Part shown: in pieces, positions 1 to 8,333 of the stretch
How positions within the stretch are numbered: the first letter of the stretch is position 1
How the letters are laid out: the number at the start of each line of letters is the position of its first letter
From: Bin52 sp965243345
GTDB lineage: Bacteria; Pseudomonadota; Alphaproteobacteria; Thalassobaculales; Thalassobaculaceae
Direction: 5' to 3'
Length of the DNA stretch: 64,000 bases
NCBI GenBank assembly: GCA_965243345.1
Contig: CBDEUR010000003.1
Span: 3,038,001-3,102,000 of the forward strand
The notes under the pieces: generated by a model
What the model saw: the letters and a program-made list of their open reading frames with translations, nothing else
Database searches by the model: none
Told to the model about the DNA's origin: nothing
Program-made: the position numbers and the translations under genes

Positions 1-30
1 GTAGCCGCCGTCGGATGCCGCGGTGCTCAC
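1..30 (-). CDS. phnJ: PhnJ, N-terminal codons only (cut by window edge)
   Basis: Only ten codons are present: a GTG start five bases after the phnI stop, reading V/M-S-T-A-A-S-D-G-G-Y up to the edge. In C-P lyase operons phnJ (the radical-SAM catalytic subunit that cleaves the carbon-phosphorus bond) directly follows phnI, and PhnJ proteins begin with a short tail then a G-Y-N-F-A-Y-like stretch, which this end would fit. The call rests on gene order and these few residues. Confidence 0.55.
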   Translation of the reverse strand, partial: MSTAASDGGY

Positions 31-35
31 GAACG

Positions 36-1151
36 CTACTCCGCCGCCTGCGCGGAAGTCGGATCGAATTCCGAGCGAAGCCTGCGCAGCAGTTCGAGTT
101 CCGACTGGAAGTCCACGTAGTGCGGCAGCTTCAGGTGCTGAACGAAGCCCGAGGCCTCGACGTTGTCACTGTGGTAGAGAACGAACTCCTCGTCGTCGGT
201 GGGCGAGTCGGTCGCCTCGCCGAGTTCCCGGCCCCTGAGCGAGCGGTCCACCAGCGCCATCGACATGGCCTTGCGTTCCTGATGCCCGAAGACGAGACCG
301 TATCCGCGGGTGAACTGGGGTGGTGCCGTTTCGCTGCCGGCAAACTGGTTGACCATCTGCACCTCGGTGAGTGCGATCTCGCCGATCTCGATGGCGAAGC
401 CGAGTTCCTCGGGTACGATCGCCACCGCGACCATGCCGTAGCGGATTTCGCCCGCGAAGGGATGGGTATTCGAGAACCCGCGCTGACTGGCGTAGCCGAG
501 CGCAAGCAGGAACCCCTCGTCACCGCGTGCAAGCACCTGGAGACGGGCATCGCGTCCGGCCGGAAATCGCAACGGTTCCCTGGTGATGTCCGCAGGTGGC
601 TGGTCTTCATCCGAACCGGAAGCCTCGTCCTCGACCAGGCCTTCCCGTCCCAGGAGATCCATTACCCGTGGCATCGCCTCTCCCGCGGGCGGGAGCCGGT
701 CGGTCGGGGCCGTGTCCCCGCACTGCGCGGCGTCCGTCGCGGCGACGTCCGCAAGCCGGAAATCCAGCAGGCGGTGCGTGTAGTCCGGGGTCGGGCCGAG
801 GATCTGTCCGCCCGGAATATCCTTGAAGGTGGCCGAGATCCGCCGGCGGATGAGCATGCGGGCGGTATCGACCGGTTCGCTGTTGCCAAGCCGCGGCAGG
901 GTCGTGCGGTAGGCGCGCAGCAGGAAGATGGCCTCGATGAGATCGCCCGCAGACTGCCTGATCGCCAGTGCCGCGAGCTCGCGGTCATACAGGGACCCTT
1001 CGGCCATCACCCGGTCCACGGCACGCGGAAGCTGCTCGGAGACCTGCCTCGTGGACAGTTCGGGCACGGCCGGATCACCGCGCCGCGCCGCTTCCAGCAG
1101 CCGGTGCGACGCCTCGATCGCCCTTTCGCCACCCTTGACCGCAACATACAT
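36..1151 (-). CDS. phnI: PhnI, carbon-phosphorus lyase core subunit
   Basis: A 371-residue protein, close to the usual PhnI length (about 355). PhnI belongs to the PhnG2H2I2J2 cytoplasmic core complex and is the nucleosidase-like subunit that, with PhnG and PhnH, attaches methylphosphonate to the ribose of ATP. The N-terminal M-Y-V-A-V-K-G-G is typical of the family. The ATG at 1151 has a strong GGAGGTGG ribosome site; an open frame extends 43 codons further upstream but is not conserved-looking. It starts 1 nt after the phnH stop and is followed by phnJ. Phosphate limitation is the expected inducer (family knowledge). Confidence 0.95.
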   Translation of the reverse strand: MYVAVKGGERAIEASHRLLEAARRGDPAVPELSTRQVSEQLPRAVDRVMAEGSLYDRELAALAIRQSAGDLIEAIFLLRAYRTTLPRLGNSEPVDTARMLIRRRISATFKDIPGGQILGPTPDYTHRLLDFRLADVAATDAAQCGDTAPTDRLPPAGEAMPRVMDLLGREGLVEDEASGSDEDQPPADITREPLRFPAGRDARLQVLARGDEGFLLALGYASQRGFSNTHPFAGEIRYGMVAVAIVPEELGFAIEIGEIALTEVQMVNQFAGSETAPPQFTRGYGLVFGHQERKAMSMALVDRSLRGRELGEATDSPTDDEEFVLYHSDNVEASGFVQHLKLPHYVDFQSELELLRRLRSEFDPTSAQAAE

Positions 1152-1152
1152 C

Positions 1153-1758
1153 TCACCACCTCCCCACGCTCGAGCGCGGCATGGCCGCCACCCCGACACC
1201 CGATGTGAACACGAGATCCAGCCCCTGCGGGAACAGGCCCTCGAACACGCGGCGCTGGAGCCAGAAGTCGCGCGTGACATCCTCGGGGCCGAAAGTGCGT
1301 TCGCCCGGGATTCCGGGGCCCGACACCGTCACCGGCATCCCTCCATCCAGTGATCCGACCTGCAGCATCAGCGTCGCGCCCTCGTCGGGATAAGCCTCCG
1401 AACCGATCGCGAAACCGTCAAGCCGCGGCAGCATTGCCGGAGCCGCCGCGACGACGAACCGGGCCGCGGCCGGATCGGCGACCAGCGGACAGCCGCAGTG
1501 AAACCGCAACCAGGTCCGGACCGCATCGGTGGACGCCGCGGCATCGAGCCAGACCGGTGTCTCGAAATCCAACAGCGCGAGGCAGACTGCGGCGGTTGCG
1601 GGATGCAGTGGTGCCGGCGCGGCCACTTCCACGGCCACGGTCTGCACCGTGCCCGGCTCCGACATCGCCGCCAGAACAGCGCGGAACACCGACTGGCTGT
1701 CGGCGACCGGGGCATCGAAGCCGGGCTGGAGTTCCGGTGCGGTGCGGGACGCGGGCAC
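1153..1758 (-). CDS. phnH: PhnH, carbon-phosphorus lyase subunit
   Basis: 201 residues from a GTG start placed 4 nt after the phnG stop, matching the usual PhnH length (about 195). Family features visible: the N-terminal S-x-F-R-x-V/L-L-x-A-M-S-E-P-G block (residues about 23-36), L-R-F-H-C-G-C-P-L in the middle, and the E-G-A-T-L-M-L-Q-V-x-S-L segment. PhnH is a structural and catalytic partner of PhnG, PhnI and PhnJ in phosphonate degradation. An in-frame ATG at 1830 inside phnG would add 24 residues without family support. Translational coupling with phnG and phnI is likely from the spacing. Confidence 0.93.
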   Translation of the reverse strand: MPASRTAPELQPGFDAPVADSQSVFRAVLAAMSEPGTVQTVAVEVAAPAPLHPATAAVCLALLDFETPVWLDAAASTDAVRTWLRFHCGCPLVADPAAARFVVAAAPAMLPRLDGFAIGSEAYPDEGATLMLQVGSLDGGMPVTVSGPGIPGERTFGPEDVTRDFWLQRRVFEGLFPQGLDLVFTSGVGVAAMPRSSVGRW

Positions 1759-1762
1759 CGTC

Positions 1763-2230
1763 TCAATCCTGACCGCGGACCATGGTGAAGAACTCGACGC
1801 GCGAGCTCTCGGTGTCGGCGCGTTCCGCATCGCGCCTCGCGAGGTCGGCCTGCGCGAGCGGTGCGATCACCGTCTCCTCCACTTCCTCGCGCCAGGCATC
1901 ACACTGCAGCATGGCATCAAACGCCGCGGCCAGTTCGGCGTGGCGGGCACTGCGCCCCGCCACGTAGCCGATGCCGATCACGCCGTCCTCGAGCTGCACG
2001 GCACAGCGTGTCGCACTCATTTCACCGAGGTTGAAGTCGCGACCGGCTCCACCGGTGCGGCCACGCACCATCACCAGCCCGGTCTCGGGCGGGCGCAGCA
2101 TCCGGTAGTCGGGGCGCACGGCGAGACCGGCCCAGGCGGCCTCCAGCGCGTCGGCCCCGGCTCTCGCCAGGACTCCCATCCATCGCTGACGGGCGTCGGA
2201 CCGCGGGTCGGTTCCGATTGCTTCCGGCAT
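1763..2230 (-). CDS. phnG: PhnG, carbon-phosphorus lyase subunit
   Basis: 155 residues, the normal PhnG length. The R-Q-R-W-M-G-V-L-A-R-A block near residue 15 and the F-N-L-G-E-M-S-A-T-R-C motif near residue 80 are characteristic; the latter resembles the substrate-facing region of the subunit. It is the first phn gene of this operon, with GGGAG about 10 nt before the ATG. No phnF regulator gene precedes it, unlike the E. coli arrangement; the preceding gene is an unrelated acyl-CoA dehydrogenase 175 nt away, so an own promoter in 2231-2405 is likely. Confidence 0.93.
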   Translation of the reverse strand: MPEAIGTDPRSDARQRWMGVLARAGADALEAAWAGLAVRPDYRMLRPPETGLVMVRGRTGGAGRDFNLGEMSATRCAVQLEDGVIGIGYVAGRSARHAELAAAFDAMLQCDAWREEVEETVIAPLAQADLARRDAERADTESSRVEFFTMVRGQD

Positions 2231-2299
2231 CGTGTCTGTCGCTCCCAGTCTGGCCGGCGGGCATGGGACCACGGGGCAGTGACCCCTTTTGTGACCCGT

Positions 2300-2316
2300 C
2301 CTGTCAAGCAGACAGG
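2300..2316. promoter_or_regulatory. 17-bp inverted repeat upstream of phnG
   Basis: The gap 2231-2405 holds CCTGTC-AAGCA-GACAGG, a perfect 6-bp inverted repeat about 70 nt before the phnG start. The minus strand reads TTGACA within it, a perfect -35 hexamer, but no convincing -10 lies 17 nt downstream. It has no T-run and is a poor terminator. It may be an operator (GntR-type or Pho-related) for the phn genes; this is inference. Confidence 0.35.
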
Positions 2317-2405
2317 CACTCTGCCCGCACGCGCCTGCAAACCACGTCCCGCGCCCCGGTGGCGGACAGGACCGAGCCGAACCGCCGGGCCGGCGCCTGC
2401 ACGGA

Positions 2406-3614
2406 TCAGGCCGGGTAGCGGGCGATCAGCTGGCGGGCGATGATCAGGCGCTGCAGTTCGTTGGTCCCCTCGCCGATCGCAAGCAGCGGCGCGTCCCGGT
2501 AGTAGCGCTCGATGTCGAACTCCTTCGAATAGCCGTAGGCACCGTGCAGGCGCATGGCTTCGAGGCTGTTGTGCAACGCGGCCTCGCTGGCGGCGAGCTT
2601 GGCCATCCCCGCCTCCATGTCACAGCGCTCCCCGCGGTCGTAGGCGTGGGCCGCCTGCTCGGTGAGCAGACGTGCAGACTCGAGCTGGGTAGCCATGTCG
2701 GCGAGCTTGATCTGGATCGCCTGGTGTTCGCAGATCGGCTTGCCGAACGTCCGGCGCACCTGGGAATAGGCCACCGACTTCATGAGGCAGGCCCGGGCGA
2801 TCCCGACGCCGCGGGCCGCGACATTGATTCGCCCGAGTTCCAGTCCGGACAGGATCTGCTGCAGGCCCCGCCCCTCGACCCCGCCGATCAGGTTTTCTCC
2901 CGGCACGAACAGGCCGTCCATCACGAATTCGCCGGAATCAATGCCCTTGTAGCCGAGTTTCTCCAGCCGTTTCTCGACCTGGAAGTCCGGGCTCTTCTCC
3001 ACCAGGAACAGGCTCATGCCCCTGTGGCGCGGCACTGCCTCCGGATCGGTCTTGGCCAGGATTGCGAGCACCCCGCCCTCGACCGCGTTGCTGATCCACG
3101 ACTTCGCGCCGGTCAGCGCGTAGCCGTTTCCGGACCGGTCCGCCCTGGTCCTGATCCCCTGCAGGTCGGTACCGGCATCCGGTTCGGTCAGCGCAATGCC
3201 GCCCCGCAGTTCGCCGGACGCAAACCGCGGCAGCCAGCGCTGTTTCTGTTCCGGGGTTCCGGCCCGTTCAACCGCGGCCGCCATGATCAGGTGGGAATTG
3301 AAGATGCCGGAGACCGACATCCAGACCTCCGAGACGCGCTCGACGATCTTCGCGTAGGTGGTCGCCGACAGTCCCAGCCCGCCGTACCGGGTCGAGATGG
3401 TGGCCCCGAACAGCCCGAGCTCGACCATCTTGTCCACGATTTCCTGCGGGTAGATGTCCCCGGCCTCGAGGGCGTGCGCGTAGGGTGCGACGTCGCGTTC
3501 GAGGAACCGGTCGACGCTGTCGAGGACCATCCGGTCCTGTTCCTCGCGCTCCTGCGGTGTCAGGTCTTCGGCCGTCTGCATCGCTGCACTCTCCGGACAG
3601 GTGCCGGTGCTCAC
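2406..3614 (-). CDS. Acyl-CoA dehydrogenase
   Basis: 402-residue acyl-CoA dehydrogenase with the full family fold: N-terminal helical domain, central beta domain with A-L-T-E-P-D-A-G-T-D (FAD-contacting), and C-terminal helical domain with R-R-T-F-G-K. The catalytic base glutamate is present in the I-G-E-G-T-N-E-L-Q motif near the C-terminus. It oxidises an acyl-CoA to the enoyl-CoA, passing electrons to ETF. The GTG start overlaps the preceding MaoC stop in a GTGA, so translation is probably coupled; an ATG 11 codons in is the alternative start. Last gene of a three-gene operon with MaoC and MmgE/PrpD. Substrate unknown. Confidence 0.93.
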   Translation of the reverse strand: MSTGTCPESAAMQTAEDLTPQEREEQDRMVLDSVDRFLERDVAPYAHALEAGDIYPQEIVDKMVELGLFGATISTRYGGLGLSATTYAKIVERVSEVWMSVSGIFNSHLIMAAAVERAGTPEQKQRWLPRFASGELRGGIALTEPDAGTDLQGIRTRADRSGNGYALTGAKSWISNAVEGGVLAILAKTDPEAVPRHRGMSLFLVEKSPDFQVEKRLEKLGYKGIDSGEFVMDGLFVPGENLIGGVEGRGLQQILSGLELGRINVAARGVGIARACLMKSVAYSQVRRTFGKPICEHQAIQIKLADMATQLESARLLTEQAAHAYDRGERCDMEAGMAKLAASEAALHNSLEAMRLHGAYGYSKEFDIERYYRDAPLLAIGEGTNELQRLIIARQLIARYPA

Positions 3615-4126
3615 GCCTCGGTGTCGTGAGCGCGGGTTGGAACCAGGATCGAGCGTTCGTAGGTCATGAACACGGTACCGTCCGCCTTCTGCCCGGTCGT
3701 GCGCACCGACACGATCCCCTGGCCGGGCCGCGAGCGCGACAGGCGCTTGGCGAGCACCTCTGATTCGGCGTAGATCGTGTCGCCGACGAACACCGGCGCC
3801 GGCAGGGTGATGTCGCTCCAGCCCAGGTTGGCGATGGCCTTCTGGCTCACGTCGCTGACACTCATGCCGGCAACGATCGACAGCGTCAGGCAGGAGTTGA
3901 CCAGCAGCTGCCCGAACTCGGTCCCGCTGGCATGGACCGCGTCGAAGTGCTGCGGGTGGGTGTTCATCGTCAGCAGGGTAAACCAGGTGTTGTCGGCTTC
4001 GCTGATGGTCCGGCCGGGACGGTGCTCGTAGATGTCACCGACCTCGAAGTCCTCGTAGCACCGGCCGATGTCCTCCCGGTAACGCTGACCCTGGGCACCG
4101 GCAACCGGAGTCGACCGGTAGCTCAC
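3611..4126 (-). CDS. MaoC-family hot-dog hydratase
   Basis: 171-residue single hot-dog protein of the MaoC-like dehydratase family. The H-P-x-H-x-D segment near residue 57 followed by G-T-x-F-G corresponds to the catalytic Asp/His region of the R-hydratase fold, and L-P-A-P-V-F-V-G-D-T matches the second family block. It likely hydrates an enoyl-type CoA ester. GTG start 5 nt after the MmgE/PrpD stop and 4-nt overlap with the acyl-CoA dehydrogenase indicate one operon, suggesting a short pathway for a branched or methyl-substituted acid. Exact substrate cannot be told from sequence. Confidence 0.88.
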   Translation of the reverse strand: MSYRSTPVAGAQGQRYREDIGRCYEDFEVGDIYEHRPGRTISEADNTWFTLLTMNTHPQHFDAVHASGTEFGQLLVNSCLTLSIVAGMSVSDVSQKAIANLGWSDITLPAPVFVGDTIYAESEVLAKRLSRSRPGQGIVSVRTTGQKADGTVFMTYERSILVPTRAHDTEA

Positions 4127-4131
4127 GGCGC

Positions 4132-5541
4132 TCAGTCCTCACCGGCCATGCGCAGGCCCGGATGACGGCCCGGCCGGGTGAGTTCGAGCATCGGAACCAT
4201 CGAGGCGGCGGCGTCGAGCCCGAGAAGTTCGTCGGCGAGCGCATCGCGACACGCCTCGTCGAGCCACGGTGAGGTCAGGGCGTCGAACTTGGCCCGGAAC
4301 TCCTCCAGCGTGAGGAAGTTGTCCGGTTCGCCCCTGGGCACCGCAAGCCGTTCCTGGAACAGGCCCCGCCGGGTGGTGATCCGCACGACACCGGCCATGT
4401 TGGCCGGGTATTCCGCCTCCGCCCAGGGATCGGTGACGGTGGAGAACCGGCTGGCCAGCGCAAGGGTCTCGTTGTCGTTGAGGTGCAGGGCGTAGTCGTC
4501 CCACCCCATCGTCCCCTGGCGCAGTATCACCGCGCCGCAGAAGGGCATGGAAAACTGGCCATCGACCGGCCCGGTCGGCGCACGCTTGGCCTCGTCGTTC
4601 TCGCCGATGATCCGCCAGCCTGTATGCGGGAGGCCGACCTCGACCGCCTCAACCTCATCGGAGGTGATGTCGTTGGCGGCACGCGCGGCCGCGATCGCGC
4701 CCATCGCCGCGTGGCTGTACCGGCACGACGGGTAGGGCTTGACGGCGATATTGAGCGTCTCCCACACGGAGCCGAGATCGGCCGCCGCCCTGGCCACGTC
4801 CGGATCGGGCGCGTAGGAGCGCAGGAAACCGTCCTGCCCCTCGATCGCACCCGCGGGCCCGATAAAGCCCTCGCGCGCCAGGGTCGCCGCCAGCAGGCCG
4901 TTGTGTGCCGCGTAGCCGACCTGGAACCGCTTGGTCCAGGCGCCGTCGAACAGGAAACGCATCGAACCCGAGGTCTGGCAGCCGGCGATGCCGAGCGCCC
5001 GCTCCATCTGCTGCGCATCGAGTCCGAAGATACGGCCCGCCGCCACGGCGGCACCGAACACGCCGCAGGTCGCCGAGGGATGGTACCCGCGCTGGTAGTG
5101 GGCGCTCGGATCGAGTGCCAGGCTCAGGCGGATCTGGGTCTCGTAGCCGGCCGCGATCGCGGTCACCACCTGGGCGCCGTCGGCACCGGTCATCTCGGCC
5201 GCCGCCAGTGCGGCCGGCACGATCGGGGCGCTCGAGTGAATCGACCCGGCAGCATGGGTATCGTCGAAGTCGAGACTGTGCGCGAGGGTTCCGTTGATCA
5301 TTGCCGCGGCCAGCGGGGTAAAGGTCTCGTCGCTGCCCAGGATCCGGGCGCCGCCGCCCGACTGCCCGGTGGCCCGGGCCGCCTGCAGCAGCGCCGGCGT
5401 CGACTCCGCGTCATGAATGGCCCGCACGGCAATCCCGACGGTATCGAGCACCAGCAGGCAGACGCGCGCCGCAACCTCGTCCGGCAGGGTGTCCCGGGTC
5501 AGGGCCGATGCAAACTCGGCAAGTCTCTTGGTCTCGGACAT
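4132..5541 (-). CDS. MmgE/PrpD family protein (2-methylcitrate dehydratase-like)
   Basis: 469 residues, standard length for MmgE/PrpD proteins, which include 2-methylcitrate dehydratase, cis-aconitate decarboxylase and iminodisuccinate epimerase. Family blocks seen are N-G-T-L-A-H-S-L-D-F-D-D-T-H (residues about 83-96), the Y-H-P-S-A-T-C-G region and K-P-Y-P-S-C-R-Y-S-H. ATG with a GGGAGG site 8 nt upstream; first gene of the operon with MaoC and acyl-CoA dehydrogenase. The company suggests itaconate, methylcitrate or a related branched dicarboxylate as substrate, but this is inference. Confidence 0.92.
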   Translation of the reverse strand: MSETKRLAEFASALTRDTLPDEVAARVCLLVLDTVGIAVRAIHDAESTPALLQAARATGQSGGGARILGSDETFTPLAAAMINGTLAHSLDFDDTHAAGSIHSSAPIVPAALAAAEMTGADGAQVVTAIAAGYETQIRLSLALDPSAHYQRGYHPSATCGVFGAAVAAGRIFGLDAQQMERALGIAGCQTSGSMRFLFDGAWTKRFQVGYAAHNGLLAATLAREGFIGPAGAIEGQDGFLRSYAPDPDVARAAADLGSVWETLNIAVKPYPSCRYSHAAMGAIAAARAANDITSDEVEAVEVGLPHTGWRIIGENDEAKRAPTGPVDGQFSMPFCGAVILRQGTMGWDDYALHLNDNETLALASRFSTVTDPWAEAEYPANMAGVVRITTRRGLFQERLAVPRGEPDNFLTLEEFRAKFDALTSPWLDEACRDALADELLGLDAAASMVPMLELTRPGRHPGLRMAGED

Positions 5542-5736
5542 GGTGCTGCCTCCCGGTCTTTCCCCATATTCTCCCGTGGCGCCAAACTAGGTCCACCGGG
5601 CACCGGCGTCAATTCGGCGGGCCGCACGGGCCGGTGTTCGGGTGCCGCTGTTCGCGGCCATCGAGCCGGCGCGGCAAGCTGGCCGGTGTCGGGGCCGGCG
5701 CGGTGCGAACCCGTTCTGATCGCCCGGACCCTGCGC

Positions 5737-6597
5737 CTACCGGAATTCACCGAAGTGGTAGGAGACGCCAAACAGCACGGAGAACTGCGACATCTCCGAG
5801 ATCGTCGTCGTGCTGGTCATCCCGTCGATGGCATGGACGTGATAGCTGCTTTCGTCCTCCATGTCCTGCATGACGCTGTAGGTCAGCTTGACGCCAAGCG
5901 AGAAGGCATCGCTGACCCGGTAGTCCATGCCCGCATGCAGGTGCCCGGACAGCACCATGTCGGACAGGTCGGTCTCCTGCCAGGACTCGAAACGGTCCGG
6001 TGGACCGGCATCACAGTCAGCCGAACAGGAATACCGGTTGCGGTAGTACAGCCCGGTTACCTCGGTCCAGGACACGCCGCCACCGACCCCGAGATAGGGA
6101 GTCAAAGCGGTCCCGGGAAGCTCAAGGTCGCGGTAGAGATTGACACTCAGTGCACGGCTTTCGAGAGCGTCGAGCGAGGTTTCGGTCTGACCCTGGTATG
6201 GCGAGGACGGATCTGCGGGAACCGTCGACCCGTCGAGCAGGCTGACGCTCCTGAACCGGTGCCCGAGATCGCTTGCCTGCTGACGGGCAGACAGTTCGAT
6301 GCGGATGCCATCAATCCTGTATCCGAGGGCGACCTCGAACGCGCTGCCCCGGTCAGCCTCGAGGTCGTAGACCCAGCGATACCCGTCGAGGACCAGGTTT
6401 GCGCAGGAATCGTTCGGGTAGCAGGTGGTGTCCCGGTTCATGCCGGCCTGGCGCATGTTTGCCATCAGGCCCACCCCGCCCGCGGCACTGATGTACCACC
6501 CGGAACGTCCGGGCTCCCCGGCCGCGGCCACGGTCGCGAAGAGTGCGATCCCCAGTGCGCATCCCAGCAAGGCCGCGGCCGGTCCCGGTCGGTTCAT
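5737..6597 (-). CDS. Outer-membrane beta-barrel protein
   Basis: 286 residues with a clear Sec signal peptide (basic M-N-R, hydrophobic A-A-L-L-G-C-A-L-G-I-A-L-F-A-T-V, cleavage near A-A-A-G), then alternating aromatic/polar strands such as W-Y-I-S-A-A-G-G-V-G-L and a C-terminal strand ending in Y-H-F-G-E-F-R, an outer-membrane type terminal strand. Internal glycine-rich repeats of the kind L-T-P-Y-L-G-V-G-G-G-V-S-W mark an OmpA/OmpW-like barrel. Two close cysteine pairs (residues about 39-46 and 198-202) lie in predicted surface loops. The ATG at 6597 was preferred over 6603 because the GGGAG then has proper spacing. Ligand unknown; transcribed alone. Confidence 0.8.
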   Translation of the reverse strand: MNRPGPAAALLGCALGIALFATVAAAGEPGRSGWYISAAGGVGLMANMRQAGMNRDTTCYPNDSCANLVLDGYRWVYDLEADRGSAFEVALGYRIDGIRIELSARQQASDLGHRFRSVSLLDGSTVPADPSSPYQGQTETSLDALESRALSVNLYRDLELPGTALTPYLGVGGGVSWTEVTGLYYRNRYSCSADCDAGPPDRFESWQETDLSDMVLSGHLHAGMDYRVSDAFSLGVKLTYSVMQDMEDESSYHVHAIDGMTSTTTISEMSQFSVLFGVSYHFGEFR

Positions 6598-6707
6598 CGC
6601 CATACTCCCGCTTCGCTCGCCCGACGTCCGGCGGCCAGTCCGGCCGACCGATACCACGCCAGCTCACCGCCGTCGCCGCTACCGGTTCCCGCGTGATAGG
6701 ATGCGGC

Positions 6708-7748
6708 ATGTCCGGTCTGAATTCCTCACCCGTTCCCGCCCCGGTGGTTGTCGAGGTCTCGCGCGGCGGCATGGTCGAGAGCCGGCACCGCGGCTCGGTG
6801 GTGGTTGCCACTGCCGATGGCAGGGTGCTGTCGAGCTGCGGAGACGCGGGACTGCCGGTCTACGGCCGCTCGGCGATCAAGCCGCTGCAGGCGCTGGCCA
6901 TGGTCGAGTCGGGTGCTGCCGACGGGTACGGACACGACCGGCTTGCGCTGGCCTGCGCCAGCCACGGCGGGGAACGGCGCCACGTCTCCCTCGTCCGCGA
7001 CTGGCTCGCGGACCTTGGCCTCGCGCCGCGCGATCTTGAGTGCGGTGCCCACCTGCCGTCCCACGAGCCCTCGGCCTGCGAACTGCTGCGCAGCGGGGGA
7101 TCCGCCGGGCCGGAACACAACAACTGTTCCGGCAAGCACACCGGCTTCCTGGCGCTGGCACGGCACATGGGATGCGATGTGCGCGGCTACGTCGAACTGG
7201 ATCATCCCGTGCAGCAGACCGTGCTCGGCGTTCTCGAGGAAATGACCGGTCTTGACCTGTCCGACGCCGCGCGCGGCCGCGACGGCTGCGGCATCCCGGT
7301 CCTCGCGATGCCGCTCGGAAACATCGCGCTCGCCATGGCGAGGCTGTCCGATCCGGTCGACCAGCCCAAACGCCGGCAGCGCGCCGCCCGGCGCGTGCTC
7401 GCGGCCATGGCTTCCGAGCCGTGGCTGGTCGCCGGATCCGGTCGCAGCTGCACCCGTATCATGACTGCCGCACGGGGAAGGGTCGTGGTCAAGACCGGGG
7501 CAGAGGGTGTGTACTGCGCTGCCGTGCCCGACCACGGAATCGGCATTGCGCTGAAGATCGAGGACGGCAACGGCAGGGCCGGCGGCGTGCTGCTGGTCGA
7601 GGTGCTTCATCGCCTCGGCCTGCTCAATGACGCGACCCGCTCTGCCCTCGACGATGTCGCCACCCCCGCCGTCCACAACCGTCGCGGCGAAGTGACCGGC
7701 AACGTCCGCCCGGCCGGCGACCTGCCCTTCCGCACGCTCGTCGATTGA
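6708..7748 (+). CDS. Asparaginase II family protein
   Basis: 346 residues of the bacterial asparaginase-II family (the Rhizobium AnsA-like group, unrelated to E. coli AnsB). Conserved blocks are S-R-H-R-G-S-V-V-V near the start, S-A-I-K-P-L-Q-A-L (residues about 55-63), A-C-A-S-H-G-G and the N-N-C-S-G-K-H-T-G-F-L motif around residue 140, which contains the Ser-Lys proposed to act in catalysis. It would hydrolyse L-asparagine to aspartate and ammonia in the cytoplasm. It stands alone between the beta-barrel gene and def. Confidence 0.88.
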   Translation: MSGLNSSPVPAPVVVEVSRGGMVESRHRGSVVVATADGRVLSSCGDAGLPVYGRSAIKPLQALAMVESGAADGYGHDRLALACASHGGERRHVSLVRDWLADLGLAPRDLECGAHLPSHEPSACELLRSGGSAGPEHNNCSGKHTGFLALARHMGCDVRGYVELDHPVQQTVLGVLEEMTGLDLSDAARGRDGCGIPVLAMPLGNIALAMARLSDPVDQPKRRQRAARRVLAAMASEPWLVAGSGRSCTRIMTAARGRVVVKTGAEGVYCAAVPDHGIGIALKIEDGNGRAGGVLLVEVLHRLGLLNDATRSALDDVATPAVHNRRGEVTGNVRPAGDLPFRTLVD

Positions 7749-7805
7749 CCCGCGGCACCGCCCTGGCCTAAGCACGCATTCCAGACCGCGCAGAACCGAC
7801 TGACC

Positions 7806-8333
7806 ATGGCTGTCCGACCGATCATCCTTGCCCCCGACCCGATGCTGAAGACCCGCGCCCGACCGGTCCGTGCAGTGGACGACGATGTCCGCAGCCTGAT
7901 GGAGGACATGGTCGAGACAATGCGGGCAAACGACGGTATCGGGCTGGCGGCGCCGCAGCTCGGGGTACTCGAACGGGTCGTCGTCGTCGACCGCGCTCCC
8001 CGGGGGCCCGACTCGCAGCCGCTTCGGATGGCGAACCCGGAACTGGTGGCGGTCTCGCCCGAGCGGGTGGTCAGCGAGGAGGGCTGCCTGTCACTGCCCG
8101 GACATGTCGGGGAGGTTGAACGGGCACGCGCGGTCACCGTGCGCTACAGCGACGAGACCGGGACCGAACGCACGCTCGACGCCGAGGGTCTGGAGGCGAT
8201 CTGCGTCCAGCACGAACTCGACCACCTGGACGGCATCCTGTTCGTCGATCACCTCTCGCCGCTGCGCCGCAACATGATCCTGAAGAAGATGGTCAAGGCG
8301 CGCAGGGAACGTGCCCGGACCGGCGCGGCCTGA
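7806..8333 (+). CDS. def: Peptide deformylase
   Basis: 175 residues with all three deformylase motifs in order: G-I-G-L-A-A-P-Q (residues 44-51), E-E-G-C-L-S-L-P (residues 92-99) and Q-H-E-L-D-H-L-D-G (about 138-146). The Cys and the two His residues bind the catalytic metal and the Glu of HELDH is the general base. It removes the formyl group from nascent protein N-termini. Its stop overlaps the fmt start (TGATG), the usual def-fmt operon. The ILVDH-type third motif and basic C-terminal tail are typical of proteobacterial type I enzymes. Confidence 0.98.
   Translation: MAVRPIILAPDPMLKTRARPVRAVDDDVRSLMEDMVETMRANDGIGLAAPQLGVLERVVVVDRAPRGPDSQPLRMANPELVAVSPERVVSEEGCLSLPGHVGEVERARAVTVRYSDETGTERTLDAEGLEAICVQHELDHLDGILFVDHLSPLRRNMILKKMVKARRERARTGAA

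Noticed and set aside
4483..6696. Long plus-strand open frame (737 codons) opposite the MmgE/PrpD and beta-barrel genes.
   Set aside because: Antisense shadow; the minus strand carries recognisable families with good ribosome sites.
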